Part shown: positions 18,250-26,798 of the stretch, one piece after another
Position numbering within the stretch: position 1 is the first letter of the stretch
How the letters are laid out: every line of letters begins with the position of its first letter
Origin: Algoriella xinjiangensis
GTDB taxonomy: Bacteria; Bacteroidota; Bacteroidia; Flavobacteriales; Weeksellaceae
Direction: 5' to 3'
DNA length: 64,000 nt
Assembly (NCBI RefSeq): GCF_900115015.1
Contig: NZ_FOUZ01000009.1
Coordinates: 62,001-126,000 of the forward strand
Made by a program: the position numbers and the translations under genes
The notes under the pieces: generated by a model
The model's database searches: none
Seen by the model: only the letters and a program-made list of their open reading frames with translations
What the model was told of the DNA's origin: nothing

Positions 18250-18892
18250 TATATCAAAACATATTTTTAATGAATTGGAGCAGCGAGAGCTAAATCCGTC
18301 GCATGATGCATGGGACAGAATACAAGCTCGTATGGATGTGGCGCCAATTCAGCAACCGCAATCCAATTTCAAATGGTGGTTGTCTGCCGCTGTTGTAGCC
18401 ATGTTTACGGTTTCTGCGTCGGTGTTTTTATATATCAATCAAACAGATACAAATGTAGAAGTTGTTCATCAACCAACGCAAAATAATACAGATTCATCAA
18501 TCGAAAAACAAGATGAAATTGTAGATAAGCATACAGATGAGTTGGCGAATAACGAGAAAATTGATTCGGCGAGAAAAGTAGAAGAAATACAACCAAAAGC
18601 AGAAAAACAAGTTGTACAAAAAGGAAAAGTACAAATTGCTGTAAACAAAGAAATGAATCAAGTTGAATTATCAATTCCGAAAGCAGCGTCTGTTACAGAG
18701 AAAAAAGAGATAATCAAAGAAGATTTAATTCCGAAGAAATCATTTGTTGCCAATAACAGTTTAGATTCTATCAAAAAACTAAAGAAGAAAAAGAATTTTG
18801 TTGATCCAAATATGTTGTTGTATTCAATAGAGAATAAAGAAAATTTAAAAGAGTCAAATCAATCGCGCGTAGTTTCTATTGGCTTCAATTAA
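18233..18892 (+). CDS. Single-pass membrane anti-sigma-like protein paired with the ECF sigma factor
   Basis: The ATG at 18233 is preferred to an upstream in-frame start, giving 219 residues. The first 45 or so residues are cytoplasmic and carry the motif P-S-H-DAW-D-R-I-Q-A-R-M-D. One transmembrane helix follows (WWLSAAVVAMFTVSASVFLYI). The remaining 150 residues are periplasmic, low-complexity, rich in Lys, Glu, Gln and Asn. The DAW-x-x-I-Q motif and topology recur at the N-terminus of the protein at 31837-33204, which is also encoded right after a sigma gene. There is no zinc HCC motif, so this is not a classical ZAS anti-sigma factor. Anti-sigma function is inferred from position and topology. 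Confidence 0.75.
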   Translation: MKKKDNISKHIFNELEQRELNPSHDAWDRIQARMDVAPIQQPQSNFKWWLSAAVVAMFTVSASVFLYINQTDTNVEVVHQPTQNNTDSSIEKQDEIVDKHTDELANNEKIDSARKVEEIQPKAEKQVVQKGKVQIAVNKEMNQVELSIPKAASVTEKKEIIKEDLIPKKSFVANNSLDSIKKLKKKKNFVDPNMLLYSIENKENLKESNQSRVVSIGFN

Positions 18893-18923
18893 TTAACCAT
18901 TTTACTGTTAAAATAACACGATT

Positions 18924-19964
18924 ATGATAAAAAAACTTATCGTAGCAGGATTACTATGTTTGTCGGCTACATCACTATATGCTCAGAAATTTACATTTGA
19001 TTTAAACGAAAAATCTAACGATAAAATAAGCCCAATTGTCCGCGATCAGATTAGCGAATTTACATTAGTTATTCGTCAAATAGTACAAGAAGAAAAAAAA
19101 GCAATGGAGAAAAAAATTGCTGAAGTAGACAAAGATTTGGCTGATGGTAAGCTAAATTCGAGCGAAGCAACTGCAAAAAAAGAAGCGTTGGCAAATGTAT
19201 ATTCTGGCTCAATAAATGAGCGTATTCAGGAAGTTAATTTCAATTTAGATGATATTATCAAACAACAAGTTGCTTTTTCTATCATGAATGGTGAAGATCC
19301 AATAACTCCGAAAACGCAGCAAGAAGCCATAAAAAAATACAAAATTAATAATACAATCAACGGTTACGGATCATATGGTTATATGGCGTTTACAGGGAAA
19401 AATAATGATGAGTTGGATAAACACGAAAAATTTTCGAGCAATTTAACACTTGGTTTAGTCTACGAACGCCAATTGTCAATTACAAGTCCAATCAACTTTT
19501 TGGCTGGAGGTTTACTTTCTTGGCGCACTTATCGTTTGGATGATGATATGATGTTTAACCGCGATGGCGACGGAAATGTAGGTCTTGTAAAAAGCGAAAA
19601 ATCGTTAGATAAATCAAAACTTCGTTCGGCTTATTTTATGGTTCCAGTTGGTTTTAAATACAATTTTTCTAAGATTAAACGTGTAACAGATGATTTTACA
19701 TATCGTCCACAATCTAAACATTATATTGCGGCTTACGGCTATGGCGGAACGTTATTATCGTCGAACAATATTGTAAAAGGAGATGGAATCCGAAATAAAA
19801 ATAAAGGAAATTACAATGTAAACAATTTTGTTTACGGAGCCGAAATTACAGTTGGTTTAGGAATTGTAAACCTATTTGTTCGCAAAGATTTTAATAATTA
19901 TTTTAAAGATAATACATTCGATAATCGTAAAATGATTCAGTTTGGCATAAATCTTGGAATATAG
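18924..19964 (+). CDS. Outer-membrane beta-barrel protein with N-terminal coiled coil, in the sigma locus
   Basis: A signal peptide (residues 1-20, ending LYAQ) is followed by a charged helical region likely to form a coiled coil (about residues 35-110). The C-terminal 200 residues have alternating hydrophobic and aromatic residues typical of a small porin-like barrel, ending in a strand MIQFGINLGI. It begins 31 bp after the anti-sigma-like gene with no terminator between, so it is probably the third gene of the sigma operon. I know no specific family name. In the second locus a barrel of this kind is fused to the anti-sigma domain, which suggests that this protein senses for or signals to the sigma factor. 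Confidence 0.7.
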   Translation: MIKKLIVAGLLCLSATSLYAQKFTFDLNEKSNDKISPIVRDQISEFTLVIRQIVQEEKKAMEKKIAEVDKDLADGKLNSSEATAKKEALANVYSGSINERIQEVNFNLDDIIKQQVAFSIMNGEDPITPKTQQEAIKKYKINNTINGYGSYGYMAFTGKNNDELDKHEKFSSNLTLGLVYERQLSITSPINFLAGGLLSWRTYRLDDDMMFNRDGDGNVGLVKSEKSLDKSKLRSAYFMVPVGFKYNFSKIKRVTDDFTYRPQSKHYIAAYGYGGTLLSSNNIVKGDGIRNKNKGNYNVNNFVYGAEITVGLGIVNLFVRKDFNNYFKDNTFDNRKMIQFGINLGI

Positions 19965-20025
19965 TAAACATCAATTATTTTATATAATTTGATATTTTCC
20001 TCAAATAACATTTTTATAACATATT

Positions 20026-20056
20026 AAAACCTCGAGATAATCGAGGTTTTTTTATT
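20026..20056 (+). terminator. Intrinsic terminator of the sigma/anti-sigma/barrel operon
   Basis: A 10-bp perfect stem (20026-20035 with 20041-20050) and a 5-base loop are followed by a T-run. Confidence 0.88.
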
Positions 20057-20121
20057 TTTAAATGGATAATTTTCTAAAATTTAATCCCAAAATGTTGTAA
20101 ATTAGTGCAAAGCAAAAAATT

Positions 20122-20571
20122 ATGATAAAATCTAAGCTAAGTTGGCAAGTTATCATACCAATCATTCTATTTTTTTTGATGATGATTGTGATTTTTTCTT
20201 TTGTAAAATCTTTTCTTTTTGGAGGCGAACTTTTTTTTGAAGATCCATTTCTTAATATTGGTATTTTTATGATTTCGTTGTTAGTTTCGATGTCAATTTT
20301 ATATGATTTGACTTACAATCTAACTTTATTTAAATTGAAAGAAGATACTTTCGAAATCAGAACAATTTTCAAGAAAGATGAAATTCCATATCGTGCAATC
20401 TATTATTTGTACGAAGAAGAAGATGTTTTGAGAATAAATGGACATCAAATATTGACCATTCAAACCAAAAAATCTAAATTTAAATTACGCAGTTTTTATG
20501 ATTCTAATTATGATAATGTAAAAACAGAAATTATAGATAAAGCGCAGCAATATGTTAATTTATTAGCGTAA
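20122..20571 (+). CDS. Small membrane protein with a PH-like C-terminal domain
   Basis: A 149-residue protein of unknown function. Two transmembrane helices (about residues 9-29 and 43-64) are followed by a cytoplasmic segment of alternating short strands (LTLFKLKEDTFEIRTIF, then IPYRAIYYLY, ILTIQTKKSKFKLRSF). This layout is that of bacterial PH-like (DUF304-type) membrane proteins; the match is by pattern only. It stands alone between two terminators. Confidence 0.65.
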   Translation: MIKSKLSWQVIIPIILFFLMMIVIFSFVKSFLFGGELFFEDPFLNIGIFMISLLVSMSILYDLTYNLTLFKLKEDTFEIRTIFKKDEIPYRAIYYLYEEEDVLRINGHQILTIQTKKSKFKLRSFYDSNYDNVKTEIIDKAQQYVNLLA

Positions 20572-20572
20572 A

Positions 20573-20597
20573 AAAATCCCTCAATTTGAGGGATTTT
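20573..20597. terminator. Bidirectional terminator between convergent genes
   Basis: A 12-bp inverted repeat with A-run and T-run flanks sits between the stop at 20571 (+) and the stop at 20604 (-). It can serve both transcripts. Confidence 0.85.
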
Positions 20598-20603
20598 ACA
20601 TTG

Positions 20604-20891
20604 TTATTGATTGTTGTTATTTCGCAAGAAAATTAAAATATTTTGAATAAATATTAATAAAACGAGCGATAAAAAAAACACGAAACCTGCATAAATCGCA
20701 ACTTGTTTATCTTGACCAATTTTTATAAAAATAAAATAAGCCAATAATGTTCCAATTACTTGCATAATGACAGTTTGCCACGCAATTTTTTTGACAACTT
20801 CTTTATCTTTAGTTCTAAAACCTGCAATTGCCTGATAAATTGTCGGAACAAGTAACATCACAAAAGCAATTATTTTTAAAATGGTGTCCAT
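20604..20891 (-). CDS. Small three-helix membrane protein
   Basis: The start at 20891 is chosen because it overlaps the stop codon of the upstream YkgJ-type gene by one base (TAATG), while an upstream in-frame start would lie inside that gene. The product has 95 residues, almost all in three hydrophobic helices (about 5-23, 37-57 and 66-87). The function is not recognised. It is the last gene of an operon with mvaA and the cysteine-cluster gene. Confidence 0.7.
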   Translation of the reverse strand: MDTILKIIAFVMLLVPTIYQAIAGFRTKDKEVVKKIAWQTVIMQVIGTLLAYFIFIKIGQDKQVAIYAGFVFFLSLVLLIFIQNILIFLRNNNNQ

Positions 20892-21379
20892 TACACTTTT
20901 ATTTCTTTCTGCATTTGCTCTACAACTTCGTAAGCCGCAGGACAAATCAAGGTATTTTTAATCGTTAAATCATTAATTTGATGAAACTTTTTACGATTAG
21001 TATGTGGATATTCTCTGCACGCTTTTGGGCGATCTTCGTAAACCAAACAATAATTATCACTCGCCAAAAATGGACAAGGAGTTTGTTGTAAAACATAATC
21101 ATCATCTTCGTCAATTCGTAAATATTTTTCAATAAATTGACTTGGTTTTAAACGAAAAACATGCGATAAACGTTCAATATCTTTTTGCGTAAAAAGTGGT
21201 CCAGTTGTTTTGCAACAATTGGCACACGAAAGACAATCCACACGACTGAAAACATCATCGTGAATTTCTTCCATTTTTTGGTCTAAATTTTTTGGTAGTT
21301 TTCTCTTTAGCCTTTCTAAAAACTTTTTATGTTCTTTTTGTTTTAGCTTCGCTTCGGCAAAATATTCTTCTAAATCCAC
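20891..21379 (-). CDS. YkgJ-family cysteine-cluster protein
   Basis: A 162-residue cytoplasmic protein with the YkgJ pattern: DCLSCANCCKTTGP (CxxCxxCC, about residues 52-65), then CPFLASDNYCLVYEDRPKAC near residues 103-122. These cysteines are thought to bind zinc or iron-sulfur in the family; the actual role is unknown. The start is a GTG placed directly after the TAG stop of mvaA with no base between them, so translation probably depends on mvaA. Confidence 0.85.
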   Translation of the reverse strand: MDLEEYFAEAKLKQKEHKKFLERLKRKLPKNLDQKMEEIHDDVFSRVDCLSCANCCKTTGPLFTQKDIERLSHVFRLKPSQFIEKYLRIDEDDDYVLQQTPCPFLASDNYCLVYEDRPKACREYPHTNRKKFHQINDLTIKNTLICPAAYEVVEQMQKEIKV

Positions 21380-22735
21380 CTATTTATCTTTTTTGATTTC
21401 TTCTACGTTTTTAACACCACGTAGTTTACAAAATTCTTCGATTACAGTATGATGTGTAACTGTTTTGTCTTTAAAATAATTGACAAAATAGTTTTTTTCG
21501 TTTTCCGTTGCTTCTAATTGATTAAGGATATTCATTAAGTGCATTTTCATATGACCTTTCTGAATTCCGGTTGTAACCAAAGAACGCAGAGCAGCAAAAT
21601 TCTGTGCTAAACCTGCAACAGCAACAAATCCCATCAATTCTTTTGCATTTGGTTTTCCTAAAACTGCCAACGCCAATTTAACCAACGGATGCAAATTTGT
21701 TAATCCGCCAATTGTTCCTAAAGCAGTTGGTAAATCAATCCAAAAACGGAAAATACCATCTTTTACTTCGCAATGTGTTAACGACGAATAATGACCATCT
21801 TTTGATGCATACGTATGTGCACAAGCTTCTACAGCACGAAAATCATTTCCTGTTGCAATTACAACAGAATCTATTCCGTTCATAATTCCTTTGTTATGTG
21901 TTGTGGCGCGATAAGGCTCAATTTCGGCGATACGAACTGCACGAGAAAATTTCTCTATAAATTCTTCTGCCGTAACATTTCCTTCCGCTAATTGCTCAAT
22001 TGGGCAAGAAACTTCTGCGCGTACAATACAATCTGGTGTATAGTTTGACAAAATACACATTACGATTTGAATTGAATCTTTTTCGTCTGATGTAAAAGTA
22101 TCGTCAGCTTCAATTTCTGCGCGCAATGTTTTTGCAAATTGCTCTAAACAAGAATTGATAAAGTTTGCACCCATCGAATCCATTGTTTCAAAAGAAGCTT
22201 TTATTTGGTAATAATTTGCTAATTCGGATGTTTTATCAATTAATTCTAACGCTAAAATTCCACCACCGCGCGCGCGCATATTTTTGGTAATGTCATTAGT
22301 TGTTTCAATTAATTGTGCACTGATTTTAGTGTCAAATGCATTTTTCAATTTCTCAAAATCGCCTTCGTACATAAAATGTACATGTCCTAATTTGGTTGTA
22401 GATAAAACGGTTGTTTTAAATCCTCCACGTGTTTGCCAAAATTTAGCCGCTTTAGAAGCCGCCGCAACAACCGAAGATTCCTCTACAGCCATTGGTATTG
22501 CGAATAACTCGTTGTTAATTAAGAAATTTGGCGCTAAACCAAATGGCATATAAAAATTAGAAACTGTGTTTTCAGAAAATTCATCGTGCAGTTTTTGCAA
22601 ATCTGCATCATCATTCCAATATTGTTTTAATGTTTGGATGGCTTTTTCGTCGCCATTTAAATACTCATTAACTACCCATTCAATTTTTCCTTCTTTCGAT
22701 AATTTCGAAAATCCTTCAACTGCTTGATGCTTCAT
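21380..22735 (-). CDS. mvaA: Hydroxymethylglutaryl-CoA reductase, class II (degradative-type)
   Basis: Interconverts HMG-CoA and mevalonate. The protein has 451 residues with no membrane segment, as in class II enzymes. Visible motifs are the substrate-binding AVEESSVVAAASKAAKF (catalytic Glu, about residues 83-99), THNKGIMNGIDSVVIATGND (catalytic Lys and Asp), and GHMKMHL near residue 396 with the catalytic His. In flavobacteria this class serves the mevalonate isoprenoid pathway despite its 'degradative' label. It heads a three-gene minus-strand operon with a YkgJ-type and a small membrane gene. No kinase or HMG-CoA synthase gene is nearby. Confidence 0.95.
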   Translation of the reverse strand: MKHQAVEGFSKLSKEGKIEWVVNEYLNGDEKAIQTLKQYWNDDADLQKLHDEFSENTVSNFYMPFGLAPNFLINNELFAIPMAVEESSVVAAASKAAKFWQTRGGFKTTVLSTTKLGHVHFMYEGDFEKLKNAFDTKISAQLIETTNDITKNMRARGGGILALELIDKTSELANYYQIKASFETMDSMGANFINSCLEQFAKTLRAEIEADDTFTSDEKDSIQIVMCILSNYTPDCIVRAEVSCPIEQLAEGNVTAEEFIEKFSRAVRIAEIEPYRATTHNKGIMNGIDSVVIATGNDFRAVEACAHTYASKDGHYSSLTHCEVKDGIFRFWIDLPTALGTIGGLTNLHPLVKLALAVLGKPNAKELMGFVAVAGLAQNFAALRSLVTTGIQKGHMKMHLMNILNQLEATENEKNYFVNYFKDKTVTHHTVIEEFCKLRGVKNVEEIKKDK

Positions 22736-22756
22736 ATTGGATATTTTATTTAGTTA

Positions 22757-22764
22757 CAAAATTA
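22757..22764 (-). promoter_or_regulatory. -7 box (TAATTTTG) for mvaA
   Basis: Exact TAnnTTTG match on the minus strand, 21 bp before the mvaA ATG. No matching -33 box is seen at normal spacing. Confidence 0.45.
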
Positions 22765-22873
22765 CAAACGTTTCTACTGATAGAATGTATAAAAATACTT
22801 AAAAAGTTTTGGACGACTCATATTTATAGGGAATAATTCTACTCAAAACTAAATCTGTGAATCAAGTTTTTAT

Positions 22874-22881
22874 TATATTTG
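22874..22881 (+). promoter_or_regulatory. -7 box (TATATTTG) for the DPP IV gene
   Basis: Exact TAnnTTTG match 32 bp before the ATG at 22914, in the divergent mvaA/DPP IV spacer. The -33 region is not recognisable. Confidence 0.5.
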
Positions 22882-22913
22882 AGAGTTTGAACTCACATGT
22901 TTAGGATACAATT

Positions 22914-25073
22914 ATGAAAAAAATTATTTTAAGTTTAGCTGTTTTTGCCTTGAGCGTTTGCTCTTTTTCGCAACAAATTACGCTTGAAGGTATTTATGGT
23001 GGAAAATATAGAGAGAATTCTTTGTACGGTGTAAATTCTTTAAATGATGGTGAAAATTATACTGTTTTAACAAAAGAAGGTTTGGTAAAACGCTCGTATG
23101 CATCAACTTTAAAAAAAGGTGAAGCTGCAGATGTTGTTTTAGTTCCAGGAAAATTTGAAGGTTACGAATTTAGTAATAATGAGCGTTATGTGTTATTGCA
23201 AACAAATGCTAATCAAATTTATCGTCATTCATTTACAGCGAAATTCGAAGTGTATGATACGCAAACAAAAGCCAAAACATTGGTATTTGATGGTAAAGGA
23301 ATTCAAGAACCTTTGTTTTCGCCAGATGCGTCTAAAGTAGCTTTTGCTTTTGATAATAATTTATACATTCAAGATTTAAAAACAAATAAAGTAACGCAGG
23401 TTACAACAGACGGTAAAAAGAATAATATCATCAACGGAATTAACGATTGGGTTTACGAAGAAGAGTTTGGTTTTGTACGCAATTTTGATTGGAATGCAGA
23501 TGGAACTTCTTTGGCTTATGTACGTTTCGACGAGTCTAAAGTAAAAGAAATTAACATTCCTATTTATTACCATAACCTTTATCCAGAGGAATTGCGTTAT
23601 AAATATCCAAAAGCTGGACAAGACAATTCTGAAGTTAGTTTACATGTTTTTGATACAAAAAATAATGCAACAACAAATGTTGATTTAGGTGGTGTTCAGA
23701 ATTATTATATTCCGAAAATTAAATTCTCTACAAAAGCTAATTTATTAACGGTTGTAACGTCAAATCGTCATCAAAATAATGTAGATGTATCTTTTTATGA
23801 TATCAATACAAAAAAAGTAAATAAATTATTTACAGAAACAAATAAAGCGTGGATTGAGACGGATAATTTAACAGTCGAATTTTTAGCGGATAATTCATTT
23901 TTATGGACTTCGGAGCGCGACGGAAATAACCACATTTATCATTATGCAGATAACGGTAAATTAATCAATCAAGTAACAAAAGGAGATTGGGAAGTAACAA
24001 ACTATTATGGTTACAATCCTACAAATAAGACACTTTATTATCAATCAAACGCTAATAACGGAAAACGTATTTCGACAGAAAGACAAATTTCTGCAATTAG
24101 TTTAGATGGTAAAAAAAGTACGATGTTAACAAAAAATAACGGAACAAATTCTGCCGCTTTCAGTAAGAATTTTACGTATTTTATCAATACTTTTTCGTCT
24201 GTTACAACACCAAAAACAATTAGTTTGGTTGAATCTAAATCAGGAAAAGATTTAGGTGTTATTGTAAACAATCAACCTTTGAAGGAAAAATTGAATGCAG
24301 ATAATATCGGAACAAAAGAATTATTTGTATTGAAAACAGCTGCAGGAAACGAATTGAACGCTTATGTTATCAAACCAAAAGATTTTGATCCAAACAAAAA
24401 ATACCCAGTTTTGATGTATCAATATTCTGGTCCAGGTTCTCAAAATGTAAACAATACATATTTTAATTCGAATGATTATTGGCACATGATGTTGGCGCAA
24501 GAAGGTTATATTGTTTTTTGTGTTGATGGTCGTGGAACAGGTTACAAAGGAGAAGAATTTAAAAAACAAACATATTTACAATTAGGTAAATACGAAGTAG
24601 AAGATCAAATTGCAGCAGCTAAAGAAATTGGTAATTTACCGTATGTAGACAAAGCTAGAATTGGTATTTGGGGTTGGTCTTACGGTGGTTTTATGGCGTC
24701 TAATGTTTTGTTTAAAGGAAACGATGTTTTTAAAGCGGCAATTGCAGTTGCGCCGGTAACCAATTGGCGTTATTACGATTCTGTTTATACAGAGCGTTTT
24801 ATGCGTACACCAGAAGAAAATGCAGCTGGATATGATGACAATTCGCCAATTAATTATGCGAATCAATTAAAAGGAAATTTCTTATTAATACACGGTTCTG
24901 CTGATGATAATGTACATCCACAAAATACGTTTGAGTTGTCAGAAGCTTTGGTACAAGCCAATAAAGATTTTGATATGGCGATTTATACCGATAAAGATCA
25001 CGGGATTTATGGTGGAAATACACGCGTACAGCTTTATCGTAAAATGACAACTTTCTTGAAGAAGAATTTATAA
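22914..25073 (+). CDS. Dipeptidyl-peptidase IV (S9 family serine peptidase), exported
   Basis: Removes X-Pro or X-Ala dipeptides from the N-terminus of peptides, by family. It has a signal peptide (residues 1-20), a DPPIV N-terminal beta-propeller domain (to about 470) and a C-terminal alpha/beta hydrolase. The triad is Ser589 in GWSYGG, Asp664 in HGSADDNVHP and His696 in DKDHGIYGG. The double-glutamate motif that binds the free N-terminus is DWVYEEE (residues 178-184), which separates DPP IV from other S9 members. The 719 residues match bacterial DPP IV. Two POT transporters for di- and tripeptides follow, so released dipeptides could be taken up by the neighbours' products. Confidence 0.95.
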   Translation: MKKIILSLAVFALSVCSFSQQITLEGIYGGKYRENSLYGVNSLNDGENYTVLTKEGLVKRSYASTLKKGEAADVVLVPGKFEGYEFSNNERYVLLQTNANQIYRHSFTAKFEVYDTQTKAKTLVFDGKGIQEPLFSPDASKVAFAFDNNLYIQDLKTNKVTQVTTDGKKNNIINGINDWVYEEEFGFVRNFDWNADGTSLAYVRFDESKVKEINIPIYYHNLYPEELRYKYPKAGQDNSEVSLHVFDTKNNATTNVDLGGVQNYYIPKIKFSTKANLLTVVTSNRHQNNVDVSFYDINTKKVNKLFTETNKAWIETDNLTVEFLADNSFLWTSERDGNNHIYHYADNGKLINQVTKGDWEVTNYYGYNPTNKTLYYQSNANNGKRISTERQISAISLDGKKSTMLTKNNGTNSAAFSKNFTYFINTFSSVTTPKTISLVESKSGKDLGVIVNNQPLKEKLNADNIGTKELFVLKTAAGNELNAYVIKPKDFDPNKKYPVLMYQYSGPGSQNVNNTYFNSNDYWHMMLAQEGYIVFCVDGRGTGYKGEEFKKQTYLQLGKYEVEDQIAAAKEIGNLPYVDKARIGIWGWSYGGFMASNVLFKGNDVFKAAIAVAPVTNWRYYDSVYTERFMRTPEENAAGYDDNSPINYANQLKGNFLLIHGSADDNVHPQNTFELSEALVQANKDFDMAIYTDKDHGIYGGNTRVQLYRKMTTFLKKNL

Positions 25074-25152
25074 TTGACTAGCTATTTATTTTAATTAGCC
25101 AAACAAAAGCAGAATTAATCAATCGATTTGATAAAAATCATGCATAAATCAA

Positions 25153-25182
25153 AAAAAACCTCCGCATTGTCGGAGGTTTTTT
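25153..25182 (+). terminator. Intrinsic terminator after the DPP IV gene
   Basis: A 12-bp perfect stem (25153-25164 with 25171-25182), a 6-base loop and a T-run. It makes the POT genes a separate transcription unit. Confidence 0.9.
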
Positions 25183-25242
25183 TTATTTTCGTTGATTGCT
25201 AATAAAATCTAAAAGTTATATTAGCGTTTAGTTAAAGAAATT

Positions 25243-26769
25243 ATGAGTAAAGAATTAACTTTAGAAGAAATTCAGAATTTTAAAGGAAAATATCCAAAAC
25301 AAATTTGGAGTCTTTTCTTTTCTGAAATGTGGGAGAGATTTTGCTTCTACGGAATGCGCGGAATGTTGGTGTTTTTTATGATTGACCAACTGAAATTTGA
25401 AGAAGCACAATCGCAACTGCAATACGCCGCAATACAAGCTTTTGTATGCGCATTTACATTTGTTGGAGGTTTATTTGCAGATAAAATTTTAGGGTTTAGG
25501 AAATCACTTTTCTGGGGAGGAATTTTAATGATTTTGGGAAGTATCTTATTGGCTACAGATCCACATAATTTTTTCTTTTTGGGAATGGCTTTTACGGTTG
25601 TAGGTACGGGTTTCTTTAAACCAAACATCTCTACAATGGTTGGAGAATTGTATAAAAAAGGTGATGATAGAACCGATGCAGGATTTTCATTATTTTATGC
25701 AGGTATCAATTTAGGTGCATTTTTAGGAGGTTACGTGTGTATTGCCATTGGTAAAGGACACATGTTAACAGATATTATTGACGTTGCACATCGTTGGAAT
25801 GTTGCTTTTGGTTTAGCAGCTTTTGTAATGCTAATCAGTTTAATTAACTTCTTTTTTACAGAAAGACATTTAGGACCAATTGGTTTACAACCGCGCAAAT
25901 TATTACCATCAGGCGAAACAGTTCGTATGCCTATGTGGAAAGAAATTTCTGTTTACGTTTGTACTATTTTATCAATTCCATTAATCATGGCAATGGTAAA
26001 AAATACAGATTATACAGATTATTTTATGTACACTGTAGGTCCATTAACACTACTTTATTTGTTTTACGAAATGACGAAAGTTACAGCAGTAGAACGTAAA
26101 AAATTATATGCAGCTTTAGTTTTCATTATCTTTTCTATTTTATTTTGGGGAATTTATGAGCAAGCAGGAGGATCTTTAAGTATCTATGCAGCTAAAAATT
26201 TAGATTCAAACTTATTAGGTTTAAATTTAGATCCAAATGGTGTAAATAATTCAGGTGGAGCATTTTTTATTATTTTAATTGCACCATTATTAGGATTATT
26301 ATGGATTTGGTTAGCAAAAAGAAAAATTGAACCAAATACAGTTATAAAATTCGGATTAGGATTTATCTTCTTAGGATTAGGATATTATGTGTTATTTGCA
26401 ACAAAATTCTTTGCAAATGCAGATGGTGTAACATCATTAAACTTCTTTACATTAGCCTTATTGGTTATTACCTTCGGAGAGTTATGCTTGTCACCAATTG
26501 GATTATCAATTATGACAAAATTATCAACTCGTAACTTACAAGGAATGATGATGGGAATGTGGTTTTTAGCTTCAGCTTACGGACAATATGTGGCTGGTAT
26601 AATTGGCGCAAACATGTCAAAATCAGCAGTTGTTGGAGGAGATAATTTAGATAGATTATATGCCTATGCAGATGGATACAAAGAAATTGCATTGTATGCT
26701 GTGATTGCAGGTGTAGTTTTAATCCTTATTTCTCCATTGGTTCGCAAATTAATGCAAGACGTAAAATAA
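25243..26769 (+). CDS. POT-family proton-coupled di/tripeptide transporter
   Basis: Inner-membrane MFS transporter of the PTR2/POT family, 508 residues. The proton-coupling motif ExxERFxxYG is present as EMWERFCFYGMRGML (about residues 28-42). FFKPNISTMVGELY and the substrate-site helix WGIYEQAGGSLSIYA follow. The length is normal for bacterial POTs. It is 29 bp before a second, longer POT gene, and the DPP IV peptidase is upstream. A likely weak promoter (TATATTAG, 25217-25224) lies just before it. Confidence 0.93.
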   Translation: MSKELTLEEIQNFKGKYPKQIWSLFFSEMWERFCFYGMRGMLVFFMIDQLKFEEAQSQLQYAAIQAFVCAFTFVGGLFADKILGFRKSLFWGGILMILGSILLATDPHNFFFLGMAFTVVGTGFFKPNISTMVGELYKKGDDRTDAGFSLFYAGINLGAFLGGYVCIAIGKGHMLTDIIDVAHRWNVAFGLAAFVMLISLINFFFTERHLGPIGLQPRKLLPSGETVRMPMWKEISVYVCTILSIPLIMAMVKNTDYTDYFMYTVGPLTLLYLFYEMTKVTAVERKKLYAALVFIIFSILFWGIYEQAGGSLSIYAAKNLDSNLLGLNLDPNGVNNSGGAFFIILIAPLLGLLWIWLAKRKIEPNTVIKFGLGFIFLGLGYYVLFATKFFANADGVTSLNFFTLALLVITFGELCLSPIGLSIMTKLSTRNLQGMMMGMWFLASAYGQYVAGIIGANMSKSAVVGGDNLDRLYAYADGYKEIALYAVIAGVVLILISPLVRKLMQDVK

Positions 26770-26798
26770 TTTTTTAAGATACATTATAACAAACAAAC

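Noticed and set aside
18233-18892. The terminal VVSIGFN of the anti-sigma-like protein considered as an outer-membrane barrel strand.
   Set aside because: A single strand after a low-complexity tail cannot form a barrel; too little to support a claim.
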